Below, piece by piece: positions 15,870 through 24,953 of a stretch of 30,354 bases of DNA (the stretch's first letter is position 1; the number at the start of each line of letters is the position of its first letter). The position numbers were made by a program, and so were the translations under genes. The notes under the pieces are model-generated. The model saw nothing but the letters and a program-made list of their open reading frames with translations. It was not told the DNA's origin and searched no databases. The stretch covers positions 1 through 30,354 of the forward strand of contig CAYNRA010000030.1 in the NCBI GenBank assembly GCA_964399465.1, written 5' to 3'. The DNA comes from CAYNRA01 sp964399465 (GTDB lineage Bacteria; Bacteroidota; Bacteroidia; Cytophagales; Spirosomataceae).

Positions 15870-16613
15870 ATGAAGATATCAATTATAACCATTACGTTCA
15901 ATGCTGCCGCTACAATTCGAACTGCCATTGAAAGTGTACTTTCTCAATCTTATCCAACGCTTGAATACCTTGTCGTTGATGGCGGATCTACGGATGGGAC
16001 TTTAGAAATACTGAAGGAGTACGGAACGAAAATCCAGTGGGTATCAGAACCTGATAAAGGTATTTACGATGCCATGGCGAAAGGGGTGGCACGTGCGTCG
16101 GGTGAGATTATCGGAATGGTGAATGCGGATGATTTTTATCCGGATAACCAGGTAGTTCAACGGGTGGCGGATACTTTCCTTACAAATCCAGAATTAGACG
16201 CTGTTTACGGAGATTTACATTATGTAGATGCGAAGGATGAAGCAAAAGTTGTCCGTGAGTGGGTGGGTGGCGAGTACAAAAAAGAACTTTTTTTGTCTGG
16301 TTGGATGCCTCCACATCCTACATTTTTTTTGACAAAAAAAGCATATCTAACGTATGGTTCATACAACCCTATTTTTAAAAGTGCTGGAGATTATGAGCTG
16401 ATGCTGAGAATGTTATACAAATACGAATTGAAGGCAAAATACATTCCTCATGTACAAATGAAAATGCGTACGGGTGGGGTAAGCAATGTCTCATTACGCA
16501 ATCGAATCCGGGCAAATAATGAAGATTATCAAGCTTGGATTTTGAATGGATTAACCCCAAAATGGTACACACGATTTGCCAAACCATTGTCCAAGATTAG
16601 ACAATGGTTTTGA
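15870..16613 (+). CDS. Family 2 glycosyltransferase
   Basis: A 247-residue GT-A fold enzyme that transfers a sugar from a nucleotide sugar, probably in polysaccharide or glycolipid synthesis. The start at 15870 gives the canonical first strand MKISIITITFNAAATIRTAI. Motifs: VVDGGSTDGT (35-44), EPDKGIYDAM (60-69), and the metal-binding NADD (85-88). MPPHPTFF and the later GDYELMLRM match the acceptor half seen in WcaA-like and similar enzymes. No membrane segment. It is isolated, with no neighbouring capsule or LPS genes, so its acceptor cannot be inferred. Confidence 0.92.
   Translation: MKISIITITFNAAATIRTAIESVLSQSYPTLEYLVVDGGSTDGTLEILKEYGTKIQWVSEPDKGIYDAMAKGVARASGEIIGMVNADDFYPDNQVVQRVADTFLTNPELDAVYGDLHYVDAKDEAKVVREWVGGEYKKELFLSGWMPPHPTFFLTKKAYLTYGSYNPIFKSAGDYELMLRMLYKYELKAKYIPHVQMKMRTGGVSNVSLRNRIRANNEDYQAWILNGLTPKWYTRFAKPLSKIRQWF
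16581..16610 (+). terminator. Hairpin overlapping the end of the glycosyltransferase gene
   Basis: An 11-bp stem (16581-16591 with 16600-16610, AAACCATTGTC), 8-nt loop, inside the last codons, followed by T-rich sequence that runs into convergent proA. A compact terminator is likely. Confidence 0.65.
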
Positions 16614-16621
16614 TTCTTCTT

Positions 16622-17872
16622 TTATTCTCTAATTTGTCCGTTTCCTCGGATTACCCATTTTTCGGTGACTAATTTTTCTAGAGCAAAAGGCCCTCTTGCA
16701 TGGAGTTTTTGAGTAGAAATGCCGATTTCAGCGCCAAGTCCAAAAACGCCACCATCCGTGAAACGAGTGGATGCGTTATGGTATACTGCCGCTGCGTCAA
16801 CTTCTGTGAGAAAACGATCAGCTAACACTTGATTCTCTGTCAAGATAGCCTCTGAATGTTTTGATGAATAGGCATCGATGTGTTCTAGAGCGGCGTCAAA
16901 ATCTTGTACAATTTTGATAGTTAATGTTTTACTTAGCCATTCTTTTCCAAAATGACTTTCATCTGCTGGATATAAATGAGGTATTTCTAGCGCCGATAAT
17001 AAAGCATAAGTGAGTGAATCGGCATAGACCGTAACTTCGTTTTTAAGGAGCTCTGGGGCTAATTTTGAAAGAACAGCACCTGCTATTTTCTTATCAATAA
17101 GCAAACAGTCGAGTGAGTTACAAACAGACGGTCTCGAAATACGCGCATTGATAATAATCGGAATGGCTTGATCGATATTGGCTGTTTCTTCCATGTACGT
17201 ATGGCAGACACCCGCACCTGTTTCAATGGTTGGAATCAATGAATTTTTACGTACAAATTGAATCAAGGCATCTGAACCTCTCGGAATGAGGATGTCAACA
17301 TAAGCCGTGGCAGTTAAAAGTTGGTTTACGTCCTCCCGATTGGTAGATAATAAGGTAACTAATTGGGTGGGAAGAGAAAATTCTTCAAGCGCGTTATGAA
17401 TGAGTTGAACGAGAAAAGAATTGGTATGATAGGCTTCCTTTCCTCCTTTCAGAACGCAGGCGTTTCCAGAACGGAGACAAAGTGCGGCAACATCAACCGT
17501 CACATTCGGTCGTGACTCGTAAATGACGCCAACAACACCGAGGGGTGTCGTTATTTTATGCAAAGAAAGTCCATTTTCTAAGGTTGTTTTTAGGAGTGTT
17601 TGGTTAGATGGGTCGGGCAAATTGGCTACATCACGAACAGATTGAGCGAGTGCCGAAATACGTTCAGGAGTTAAAAGCAAACGGTCGTATTTTGAGTCTG
17701 TAGAATCCATCTGTTCCAAATCCTTTTGATTGGCAGCGCGTAGCTCTTCTGTGTGGCTCTCCAGTTGGTTTGCTAGTGAGGTAAGTAGCAGCTGTTTTGT
17801 CTCTTTGGACGATTTTTGAATAAAACGGGATGCAGTTTTGGTTTCCTTTAATTGGAAAAGTAAGTCGTTCAT
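16622..17872 (-). CDS. proA: Gamma-glutamyl phosphate reductase
   Basis: Catalyses NADPH reduction of gamma-glutamyl phosphate to glutamate semialdehyde, the second step of proline synthesis. The 416-residue length is standard. Visible features: cofactor-binding LGVVGVIYESRPNVTVDVAA (111-130), the catalytic cysteine C251 in RPSVCNSLDC, and the C-terminal signature GGVFGLGAEIGISTQKLHAR. The ATG start gives a normal N-terminus. proB is not adjacent, although the two are often paired. Convergent with the glycosyltransferase gene. No clear TAnnTTTG promoter was found in the 195-bp gap upstream. Confidence 0.98.
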   Translation of the reverse strand: MNDLLFQLKETKTASRFIQKSSKETKQLLLTSLANQLESHTEELRAANQKDLEQMDSTDSKYDRLLLTPERISALAQSVRDVANLPDPSNQTLLKTTLENGLSLHKITTPLGVVGVIYESRPNVTVDVAALCLRSGNACVLKGGKEAYHTNSFLVQLIHNALEEFSLPTQLVTLLSTNREDVNQLLTATAYVDILIPRGSDALIQFVRKNSLIPTIETGAGVCHTYMEETANIDQAIPIIINARISRPSVCNSLDCLLIDKKIAGAVLSKLAPELLKNEVTVYADSLTYALLSALEIPHLYPADESHFGKEWLSKTLTIKIVQDFDAALEHIDAYSSKHSEAILTENQVLADRFLTEVDAAAVYHNASTRFTDGGVFGLGAEIGISTQKLHARGPFALEKLVTEKWVIRGNGQIRE

Positions 17873-18067
17873 CTTTGGTTAGAAAAGTTTTACAAAGGAA
17901 CTAAATATCTGTAGAAAGGGGAGGAGAAAAAGTAGAAATTTTCAAAAAAATGCGGAAATTAGAAGATAAAATATATCTTTAAATTTCATATCGAATTTTA
18001 TAAAAATCATTTTCATTAGAAAACTAGAGGCACTTAGAGCCTATTCAACCCAAACCCGTAGCAATAT

Positions 18068-19549
18068 ATGTTTAGTCAACAAGATTTAGCGCAAATTCAG
18101 TCGAGAGGAAGCGAAATAGCTGTTGTAGAAGAGCAGTTACATCACTTCAAAAAAGGATTTCCCTACATGCAATTAACAGAAGCTGCATGTATTGGACGTG
18201 GTATTATGCAACTTACTGAGACAGAATTAACATCATATATTGAGAAATATGTGGAACTAGGAGCAAATTTGGCAATTCTTAAATTTGTTCCTGCCTCTGG
18301 AGCTGCCTCGCGGATGTTCAAGTCTTTGTTTGCTGCCAAAGAGGAAGGAAAAATAGATGTTTCTGTAGAACAGTTTTTAGCGGAATTATCAAAATTTGCT
18401 TTTTATAGTAGTTTAAAAAAAGTACAAAAAGAGCCTAGTTTGGCGGGCATACTAGATGGTTTATTAGGTGAAAACGGACTAGATTACGGCCGAATGCCTA
18501 AGGGATTACTTGAATTTCATGCATATCCTGGTGGTGTAATCAGAACTGCGGTGGAGGAACATCTCGTTGAAGGAGCCCTATATGCAGAAAGTAAGGGAAT
18601 CGTTCGTTTGCACTTTACTGTCTCTCCAGAGCATGAAGAGAAGTTTAAAGGCTTGATTGATAGCGTTTTGGGTAAATATGAGTCGCATTTTGGTGTGAAG
18701 TACGAAATTAGTTTTTCTGTTCAAAAGCCTTCTACAGACACGATTGCCGTGGATGAAAATAATGAACCATTTCGGCAGCCAGACGGACAGTTACTGTTCA
18801 GACCGGCAGGACATGGCGCTTTGCTGGAAAACCTTGCTGAGCAGGAAGCTGATTTAATTTTTATCAAAAACATCGATAACGTAGTTCCTGACCACCTCAA
18901 AGAAACGACGGTTCAGTACAAAAAAGCATTGGCAGGTTTGGTACTTGACTCTCAAGCAACACTTTTTGCGTATGCTCTAAAATTGGAAGATGATGCTACA
19001 GAAGAAACATTTATAGATGAGGTGTTGAGTTATTTGGCCAATAGGCTCGGTACTTTACCACCTGAAGAGGCGAAAAGTTGGAGTAGGGAAGAAAAACTAC
19101 AATTTGCACGTTTAAAAGTAAATCGTCCTTTACGCGCATGTGGAATGGTTAAAAATGTAGGTGAACCTGGAGGTGGTCCATTTTGGGCAAAAAATTCGGA
19201 TGGTTCAATTGCATTGCAAGTGGTAGAATCTGCTCAGGTAGATATGAAAAATAAAATACAAAAAGAGTTATTTACCAAGGCAACTCACTTTAATCCTGTT
19301 GATTTGATTTGCACAACGAAGAACTATAAAGGAGAAAAGTTTGATTTATTGAAATTCCGAGATGCAGAAACTGGATTTATCACAGAAAAATCACAAAGTG
19401 GTAAGTCACTCAAGGCACAAGAGCTTCCTGGCTTGTGGAATGGTTCCATGTCTGATTGGAATACACTCTTCGTTGAAGTACCCCTAATTACGTTTAATCC
19501 AGTTAAAACAGTAAACGATTTGTTGAGAAAAGAACACCAGCCAGCTTAA
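18068..19549 (+). CDS. DUF4301 protein, nucleotide-sugar pyrophosphorylase-like
   Basis: A 493-residue cytoplasmic protein of the Bacteroidota family DUF4301, with no assigned reaction. Its motifs resemble UTP:sugar-1-phosphate uridylyltransferases. FVPASGAASRMFK (73-85) fits the nucleotide-binding glycine-rich loop, LLFRPAGHGALLENL (242-256) resembles the UGPase substrate loop, and IFIKNIDNV (264-272) resembles the metal-binding strand of that fold. A GT-A pyrophosphorylase function is therefore a reasonable inference, not established. It is a single-gene unit flanked by long gaps. The 195-bp upstream gap shows only imperfect promoter matches. Confidence 0.85.
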   Translation: MFSQQDLAQIQSRGSEIAVVEEQLHHFKKGFPYMQLTEAACIGRGIMQLTETELTSYIEKYVELGANLAILKFVPASGAASRMFKSLFAAKEEGKIDVSVEQFLAELSKFAFYSSLKKVQKEPSLAGILDGLLGENGLDYGRMPKGLLEFHAYPGGVIRTAVEEHLVEGALYAESKGIVRLHFTVSPEHEEKFKGLIDSVLGKYESHFGVKYEISFSVQKPSTDTIAVDENNEPFRQPDGQLLFRPAGHGALLENLAEQEADLIFIKNIDNVVPDHLKETTVQYKKALAGLVLDSQATLFAYALKLEDDATEETFIDEVLSYLANRLGTLPPEEAKSWSREEKLQFARLKVNRPLRACGMVKNVGEPGGGPFWAKNSDGSIALQVVESAQVDMKNKIQKELFTKATHFNPVDLICTTKNYKGEKFDLLKFRDAETGFITEKSQSGKSLKAQELPGLWNGSMSDWNTLFVEVPLITFNPVKTVNDLLRKEHQPA

Positions 19550-19972
19550 GTCCCCATATATCGAATCAATGCATTCATGCGAATTGGGATGATGAATTCG
19601 GTTGTTTAGCTTGCTCGTAATTGTTCCAATTGAGATGATTTTACCATCTCATCGATTCATTTGTTACAGAGAAGAGTATTATTTGACATACTTTTTTAGG
19701 GCTTCAATTGAAAGTGTTTTCCGTTGAGAGTAGAATTCTTTTTTCTATTATCAGTTTTTTACAAGAAGTATATTGGCTACTTGACGTCACATTCAACGAA
19801 AGATACGGAAAACTTCTTGCAAGCCAGTATGTTAATTTTAGTATTTTAAAGACATTCGTCTGTAAAAATAGGGAATGAGGTTTATTGAGTATAATTTTCT
19901 ATCTGTGCATTCGTCGTATTTTATGTATCTAGTTCATACATAGATAGAACGCATTCTTGAGATAGGATTAGC

Positions 19973-20068
19973 ATGAAAAAAACAAAGAGTATGAAGAAGA
20001 TGTTGTGTAGAAACCCATTTACTAAAAATGTTGCATTAAGGCAGATTCAATTCGAAAATGGCTTTTAA
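19973..20068 (+). CDS. Marginal 31-codon frame
   Basis: ATG start with AGGA seven to ten bases upstream; product begins MKKTKSMKKMLCRNPFTKNV and is basic. Nothing recognised. It could be a small peptide gene or chance; I favour chance slightly. Confidence 0.2.
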   Translation: MKKTKSMKKMLCRNPFTKNVALRQIQFENGF

Positions 20069-20085
20069 TTGTACGTATTAAGTCT

Positions 20086-20093
20086 TAAATTTG
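20086..20093 (+). promoter_or_regulatory. Candidate -7 box (TAAATTTG) for the HTCS gene
   Basis: An exact TAnnTTTG match; predicted start near 20100 gives a leader of about 98 nt. The -33 element is not recognisable. Confidence 0.35.
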
Positions 20094-20197
20094 AATTCAG
20101 AATTGGTTTTTTAGTTATACGCTAGATTGTCCTAACATATTTTATTTGATAAAGTCTTTCCTAAACTAGACATTTATTCATATATAAAGTTTTTGTT

Positions 20198-23100
20198 GTG
20201 AGGCGATTAGTAGTATTTATTTTTTTTATTCTTCATTCAAACATCTTTGCTGCAGGACCCAGAGAAGGGCTCTGGGAAACCCTTACAACCTCAGATGGTC
20301 TTTCTCAAGGCATGATTTATGACTTGATTCAAGACGATAATGGCTTGTTCTGGATAGCAACAAAAGATGGTTTGAATAGATATGATGGATATTCTTTTGA
20401 TACTTATCTACACAATCGCTCCAACCCTTATAGTATTTCTGGAAATACGGTAACTTCCTTGTTCTTGGACTCAAAAAAAAGAATTTGGGTAGGAACAGAT
20501 ATAAACGGCCTCAATTTATTTGATGTTAAGCGAAGACGTTTCTACAAATTAATGTTGAAATCTAGCCAGAATGATGTCGTATATATAAAAAAAATCAAAG
20601 AGGCTCCTGATGGTAGAATTTGGATAGGAACTTATTCAGGAGAAATATTTCTTATCGAGCTACCTGATTACATGAATAAGGTAAATGGCTTCCCATTTTC
20701 AATTGATTTTACCAAAGAGGTTCGAATAACGAAATTATTTGAATTAGAGAAACACATTAGTCCAACTCATGATTTTTTCTTTGAATCCAATGGAAAAGTT
20801 AAGATTGTGTCGGGGTTAGGGTTACTTGAGACGAACTGGAAAAAGCCAAATGGTTTAAAAATCATAAAAGCGATGAGTAATTTAAGCCAGAATTTGGGTA
20901 GCGTAACTAGATGGGAATATATTCCCTGGAGGTATCAGCAGCTCGTACGTGATGAATCAGGGCGCTTTTGGGGACTCTATGAAAGAAAGTTGGTATGTAT
21001 TGACGCGAATGGTAAACAGGAAGAAATTGATGTTTCTTCGTTTAAATCACCTGCTCAGTATGTACATATAGCTAGAAATGGACAATTATATGTTTTCTTT
21101 GAGAATGAGTTTGGCCAATTTGATCCAGACGAACTTTTTAAAACAAAGCGGGCAGTAAATAAAATAGGAACTCCGATTCCTTTCGATGCAAATACTACGT
21201 TGCCTTCTAGTTTGTATGAAGATAGAACAGGAGTATTTTGGATTGGAACTGTTGGTTTTGGTATTCGAAAAGTAAGATTGACGAATAAAGAATTCCAAAT
21301 AATTAACAAGAAAAAAACGACTTACAGCATATTTGAAGATAAAAAAGGTAATGTATATATCAATAATTCTCTCAAATACTTTGTAGCGAGACAAGCAGAT
21401 AAATATGAAAAAGTAACACAACTTCCACTAAAATATAAACACCATCTAGGATTACTTCAAGATCAGAAGGACGATAGTTTTTGGGTATTAGCCTCTCAAA
21501 TTAATATGCCAAAGAATGGTACTATTAGTGAGAAACACGTTAGATTCTTTTGTCTAGCACATTATACAGCTGATTGGCAGTTGATTTCTGAGACTCTGTT
21601 GCCGCATCAAATAAAATTGCAGGAATTAGGAGGTAGTTTCAAACAAGTCAGAGATGGCTCCTTGTGGTTCCCTAGTACGAACGGATATTTGGTACGATAT
21701 ATACCTGAGAGAAATAAATTTGAAAAATTTTCTTTCGCGAGTATTCTTACTAATAAAGGAATAAATAAGGATGTATATTATATACATGAGTCTATAGACA
21801 ACATATTATGGGTTGCTACTCGGTCAGGACTTTTGAAAGTTAAGAGAAAAGAAAAGAGTCTGGTGATACGATTGTTTGATAGTCGACCGGATGACTTGAA
21901 CAGTTTACCCTCGAATTTTATAAGTTCGGTACTTGATGATCCGCTGGAGCCGTCTAAATACCTTTGGATTTCAACAAGAGGTGCGGGTGTCATTCGGATG
22001 GATAAAAAAAATGAGACATTTGATGTCGTAGATAAGAAAAATGGATTGATGAATCTTGTTATATACGGTATGTTAGTAGGTACTCAGAAAAATATTTGGG
22101 TCAGTACTAATTACGGAATATCAAGAATTAACCCCAAAACTTTACGAGTTAAAAATTATACGAAACGAGACGGACTTCAAGATGATGAGTTTAATACGTT
22201 TTCATTTGCAAAATCACCAACTGGGGAGCTTTTATTTGGAGGTGTAAATGGAGTTACTCGATTTAATCCTGCTCACGCAGATAAAGTTGAACCTAGATCA
22301 GAGGTGCAAATTGTAAGAATGTGGGTAAATAACGAAATTTTAAGAACAGAAAGCGAGAATAGTCACTCAGACTCTCCGGTTTCAATCGAGTATCTGGATG
22401 AAGTAAATCTTTCCCACAATCAAAATCAAATTTCTTTTGATTTAGCTTTAATGAATTATAGCAACCCAACAAAAAATCAGTATAGATATCGTATAAACGG
22501 GATTACAGATGGCTGGGTAAAGTTGGAGGGGAGGACTTTAAACTTTTCACATTTAGCACCAGATAAATATCGATTAGAAATTGAGGGTTCTGCGGATGGG
22601 GAGACATGGAGTAATACCAAAATTTTCACATTCACGATTACGCCACCCTTTTATTTTTCAGATTTTGCTTATTTCATTTATTTTATTTTGATATCAATTG
22701 GTTTAACTTGGCTGTATCGTGTTCATACTCAACGGCTTTTATTGCAACAACGGTTGCTTTTTGAACAAAAAGAATCTGAAAGATTATCAGAATTAAATGA
22801 TTTGAAGACCTCGTTCTTTACAAGTATCTCTCATGAATTTCGAACTCCATTAACCTTAATCATTGGTGCAGTGGAACGATTAAGCGATCAAGGAAGTCAA
22901 CATACGCAGGTAATACGTAGGCATGCCAAGAGATTGCTGAATCTTACGAACCAGCTTCTCGATTTATCAAAATTAGAAGCTGAGAAGTCTGATGTAGATT
23001 TGAAGCCGCTTGATGTTACTGCTTTTGTAGAACAACTTGCTCAATTATTCTATGCATTATCTGAAAACAAGCAAGTTCATTTTGAAGTGACAAAGCCAGC

Positions 23101-24358
23101 TACGCCACAATGGGTCTTACTAGACGCAGATAAGCTGGAAAAAATTATTGTGAATTTACTATCTAATGCCTTCAAGTTTACAAAGGCAAATGGACAAATA
23201 CATTTCACAGTTCGCCTAGTTCAAAAAGCAAGTAGGGAATATCTTACTTTACGAATTGATGACACGGGTATAGGTATCAAAGAGGAAGATCTTCCCAATA
23301 TTTTTGATCGATTCTTCCGGATTGCTCAAAATGAAGGAAAAATGATTGAAGGTACAGGGATAGGTTTGACCTTAGTCAAAGAATTGGTTACACTACTTGA
23401 TGGCAAAATTTCTGTTCACAGTGAATACCAAGTAGGAACTAGTTTCTTGGTAGAAATTCCGGTAGAATATGTGTATGCACAACCTACTGTTAGTCTGCCC
23501 GTTCAATCATCTTTAAAAGATGTGGAGGATTTATATAAAGGTGGTACTGAATTAGTTGATACTGTTAGCATAGAAAAAGAAAAACAAAAAAATACATTAC
23601 TGATTGTTGATGATAATCTCGATATACGTTGGCTTATCCAGGATGTTTTTAAAGATGATTATGTAGTTATAACCGCTGAAAATGGATTAGAGGGAATAGA
23701 AAAGGCGCTAGAATGTGTTCCGGATTTAATTTTGACAGACTTGATGATGCCAGCCATGAACGGGATACAAATGGCTGATATATTACTCAGTGATGAACGT
23801 ACTAGCCATATTCCAATCATCATGTTGACTGCCAAGGTAGATGAAAAAGTACAAATTGAAAGTCTTCAGAAAGGGGTTATCGATTATCTTGTAAAGCCGT
23901 TTGCTGTTAACCATTTAAAGTTAAAAGTTCATAATTTACTTGTGCAAAGAGATAAGTCTCGGGATTTCTTCAAGAAAAAACCATTGGCTGCATTAGAGAA
24001 ATCTCCACAACTTTCAACTCTAGATAAAGCATTTCTACAACGTTTGAATACAATTCTTGAAAAAAACTATCAAGATCCTCAATTCAATGTAGATAAGTTT
24101 GGTGAAGAGATGAACATGAGTAACTCTCAGTTATTACGTAAATTACGTGCCTTACTAGATATGACAGTAGTTGAATATATACGTGATTTTAGACTTTCTA
24201 AAGCTGAATCTATCTTCAGAAACTTGGATGCTGAAACTGTGTCCGATGTTGCTTATAAAGTTGGATTTCAGAATTTAAGCTATTTCTCTAAGGTTTTTCA
24301 AGAAAAGTATAGTGTTTCACCTTCTGAGTTTATGGAAATATGCCAGGCAAGTGAATAG
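20198..24358 (+). CDS. Hybrid two-component system (HTCS) sensor/regulator
   Basis: A 1386-residue protein combining sensor, kinase and DNA-binding regulator. It starts at GTG and opens with a signal peptide (about 1-18). Domains in order: two-component propeller repeats in the periplasm (about 30-740, for example GLFWIATKDGLNRYDG and RIWVGTDINGLNLFD); a Y_Y_Y domain (about 750-815); one membrane helix (about 819-840); HisKA with phospho-accepting H879 in SISHEFRTPL; HATPase with NLLSNAFKF (about 986), DDTGIGI (about 1021) and GTGIGL (about 1052); a receiver with D1181 in LTDLMMP and K1233 in LVKPF; and an AraC-type helix-turn-helix (about 1294-1384). All catalytic residues are present. Such proteins usually control a neighbouring polysaccharide locus, but no SusC/SusD or glycoside hydrolase gene lies in the window. 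The nearest downstream elements are two candidate small RNA genes. Confidence 0.97.
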   Translation: MRRLVVFIFFILHSNIFAAGPREGLWETLTTSDGLSQGMIYDLIQDDNGLFWIATKDGLNRYDGYSFDTYLHNRSNPYSISGNTVTSLFLDSKKRIWVGTDINGLNLFDVKRRRFYKLMLKSSQNDVVYIKKIKEAPDGRIWIGTYSGEIFLIELPDYMNKVNGFPFSIDFTKEVRITKLFELEKHISPTHDFFFESNGKVKIVSGLGLLETNWKKPNGLKIIKAMSNLSQNLGSVTRWEYIPWRYQQLVRDESGRFWGLYERKLVCIDANGKQEEIDVSSFKSPAQYVHIARNGQLYVFFENEFGQFDPDELFKTKRAVNKIGTPIPFDANTTLPSSLYEDRTGVFWIGTVGFGIRKVRLTNKEFQIINKKKTTYSIFEDKKGNVYINNSLKYFVARQADKYEKVTQLPLKYKHHLGLLQDQKDDSFWVLASQINMPKNGTISEKHVRFFCLAHYTADWQLISETLLPHQIKLQELGGSFKQVRDGSLWFPSTNGYLVRYIPERNKFEKFSFASILTNKGINKDVYYIHESIDNILWVATRSGLLKVKRKEKSLVIRLFDSRPDDLNSLPSNFISSVLDDPLEPSKYLWISTRGAGVIRMDKKNETFDVVDKKNGLMNLVIYGMLVGTQKNIWVSTNYGISRINPKTLRVKNYTKRDGLQDDEFNTFSFAKSPTGELLFGGVNGVTRFNPAHADKVEPRSEVQIVRMWVNNEILRTESENSHSDSPVSIEYLDEVNLSHNQNQISFDLALMNYSNPTKNQYRYRINGITDGWVKLEGRTLNFSHLAPDKYRLEIEGSADGETWSNTKIFTFTITPPFYFSDFAYFIYFILISIGLTWLYRVHTQRLLLQQRLLFEQKESERLSELNDLKTSFFTSISHEFRTPLTLIIGAVERLSDQGSQHTQVIRRHAKRLLNLTNQLLDLSKLEAEKSDVDLKPLDVTAFVEQLAQLFYALSENKQVHFEVTKPATPQWVLLDADKLEKIIVNLLSNAFKFTKANGQIHFTVRLVQKASREYLTLRIDDTGIGIKEEDLPNIFDRFFRIAQNEGKMIEGTGIGLTLVKELVTLLDGKISVHSEYQVGTSFLVEIPVEYVYAQPTVSLPVQSSLKDVEDLYKGGTELVDTVSIEKEKQKNTLLIVDDNLDIRWLIQDVFKDDYVVITAENGLEGIEKALECVPDLILTDLMMPAMNGIQMADILLSDERTSHIPIIMLTAKVDEKVQIESLQKGVIDYLVKPFAVNHLKLKVHNLLVQRDKSRDFFKKKPLAALEKSPQLSTLDKAFLQRLNTILEKNYQDPQFNVDKFGEEMNMSNSQLLRKLRALLDMTVVEYIRDFRLSKAESIFRNLDAETVSDVAYKVGFQNLSYFSKVFQEKYSVSPSEFMEICQASE

Positions 24359-24411
24359 ATTTTAACTAATTTAAGATACTTATAATAAGCACGTTATATT
24401 TTATGGTGGAA

Positions 24412-24470
24412 ATGTGGTACTAAATGCGTGAAATTTGCTAACACCCAAGTAAGAGTTTTATATAGTTTTG
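24412..24470 (+). promoter_or_regulatory. Conserved upstream block and -7 box, copy 1
   Basis: The block 24412-24445 (ATGTGGTAC ... AAATGCGTGA ... TAACACC) matches copy 2 at 31 of 34 bases, far above the flanks. It is followed at 24463-24470 by TAGTTTTG, an exact TAnnTTTG -7 box identical in copy 2. The nearest TTTG (24434-24437) lies 25 bp upstream of the -7 box, too far for a normal -33 element. Transcription from here may therefore need an activator bound to the block. Confidence 0.6.
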
Positions 24471-24476
24471 TACTAC

Positions 24477-24610
24477 CACTTAGGAATAAAACAAAAGAGT
24501 CGAGTTTTGACAGATTCGTTTTTCGTCGCATAAAAGACAAAAGAAACTAAACCGATTGCGTGCCTTCTAACTAAACGCCCAGCTAGTCATCTAGTTGGGC
24601 GTTGTTTTTT
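24477..24610 (+). ncRNA. Candidate small RNA, copy 1 (about 134 nt)
   Basis: Predicted from the -7 box at 24463-24470 to the T tract at 24605-24610. The body is conserved with copy 2 but not as protein: the frames differ and are interrupted. The strongest core is 24502-24531 (GAGTTTTGACA, one variable base, ATTCGTTTTTCGTCGCAT), which matches copy 2 at 29 of 30 bases, followed by an identical CTAAACCGA. The 5' end reads CCACTTAGGA then an A-rich stretch likely to be single-stranded. I do not recognise an Rfam family. The trailing hairpin is a strong terminator. Function unknown; a trans-acting regulatory RNA is the simplest reading. Confidence 0.6.
24574..24610 (+). terminator. Intrinsic terminator of copy 1
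   Basis: A 13-bp stem (24574-24586, AACGCCCAGCTAG, with 24591-24603) containing one G-T wobble, TCAT loop, then GTTTTTT. No protein gene ends here; the HTCS stop is 215 bp upstream, so the terminator needs its own transcript or a long 3' end. Confidence 0.93.
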
Positions 24611-24923
24611 AAAATTATTTGTGTTCTCGTATTTTATTTTGCATTGCTAGCCAGAAGGATTTGATATAAACTGACTTTTAGTAATTCAAAAAAGAGACAA
24701 AGTATAGTTCTTTAGAATATAAGATTTGAGGGATAGAGATACAAGTTTTTTCAAATTAAAAAAAGCACTTTGCAAAATTCCTAAGATTCTTTTCACATTC
24801 CTTTAAAGTTGATAAAATATGCAGGATATAGTTTTCTATTTAATCAAGATAGATCTTAAATTTTTGTCTCTAAAAAAAAGGTTTGGTAATAAAGGTATTT
24901 CAGGAACTGTTTGTAACATATTG
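24611..24923. other. 313-bp spacer between the two copies
   Basis: AT-rich. I see no gene, no third copy of the unit and no clear promoter apart from that of copy 2. A 54-codon frame from 24819 runs into copy 2 and is not believable. Confidence 0.6.
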
Positions 24924-24953
24924 ATAATAAGCAATCTATTCTCTGTGACGAAT

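Larger units (their letters stand above)
19550..20197. other. 648-bp gap between the DUF4301 and HTCS genes
   Basis: No convincing large gene on either strand. It contains a 7-bp hairpin (19631-19637 with 19645-19651) that may terminate the DUF4301 transcript without a T tract, an 8-bp separated inverted repeat (CAAGAAGT at 19762-19769, ACTTCTTG at 19812-19819), one marginal 31-codon frame, and a candidate promoter at 20086. I found no copy here of the paired elements found after the HTCS gene. Confidence 0.6.
24382..24610 (+). repeat. Paralogous unit, copy 1
   Basis: First of two diverged copies, 542 bp apart. Counting by hand, positions 24382-24480 match 24924-25022 at 71 of 99 bases with no gap. 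The following body adds two bases in copy 2 and then aligns through to the terminator. Both copies start with ATAATAAGCA and keep equal spacing to the next conserved block. No terminal inverted repeats, target duplications or transposase are visible. Confidence 0.88.
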
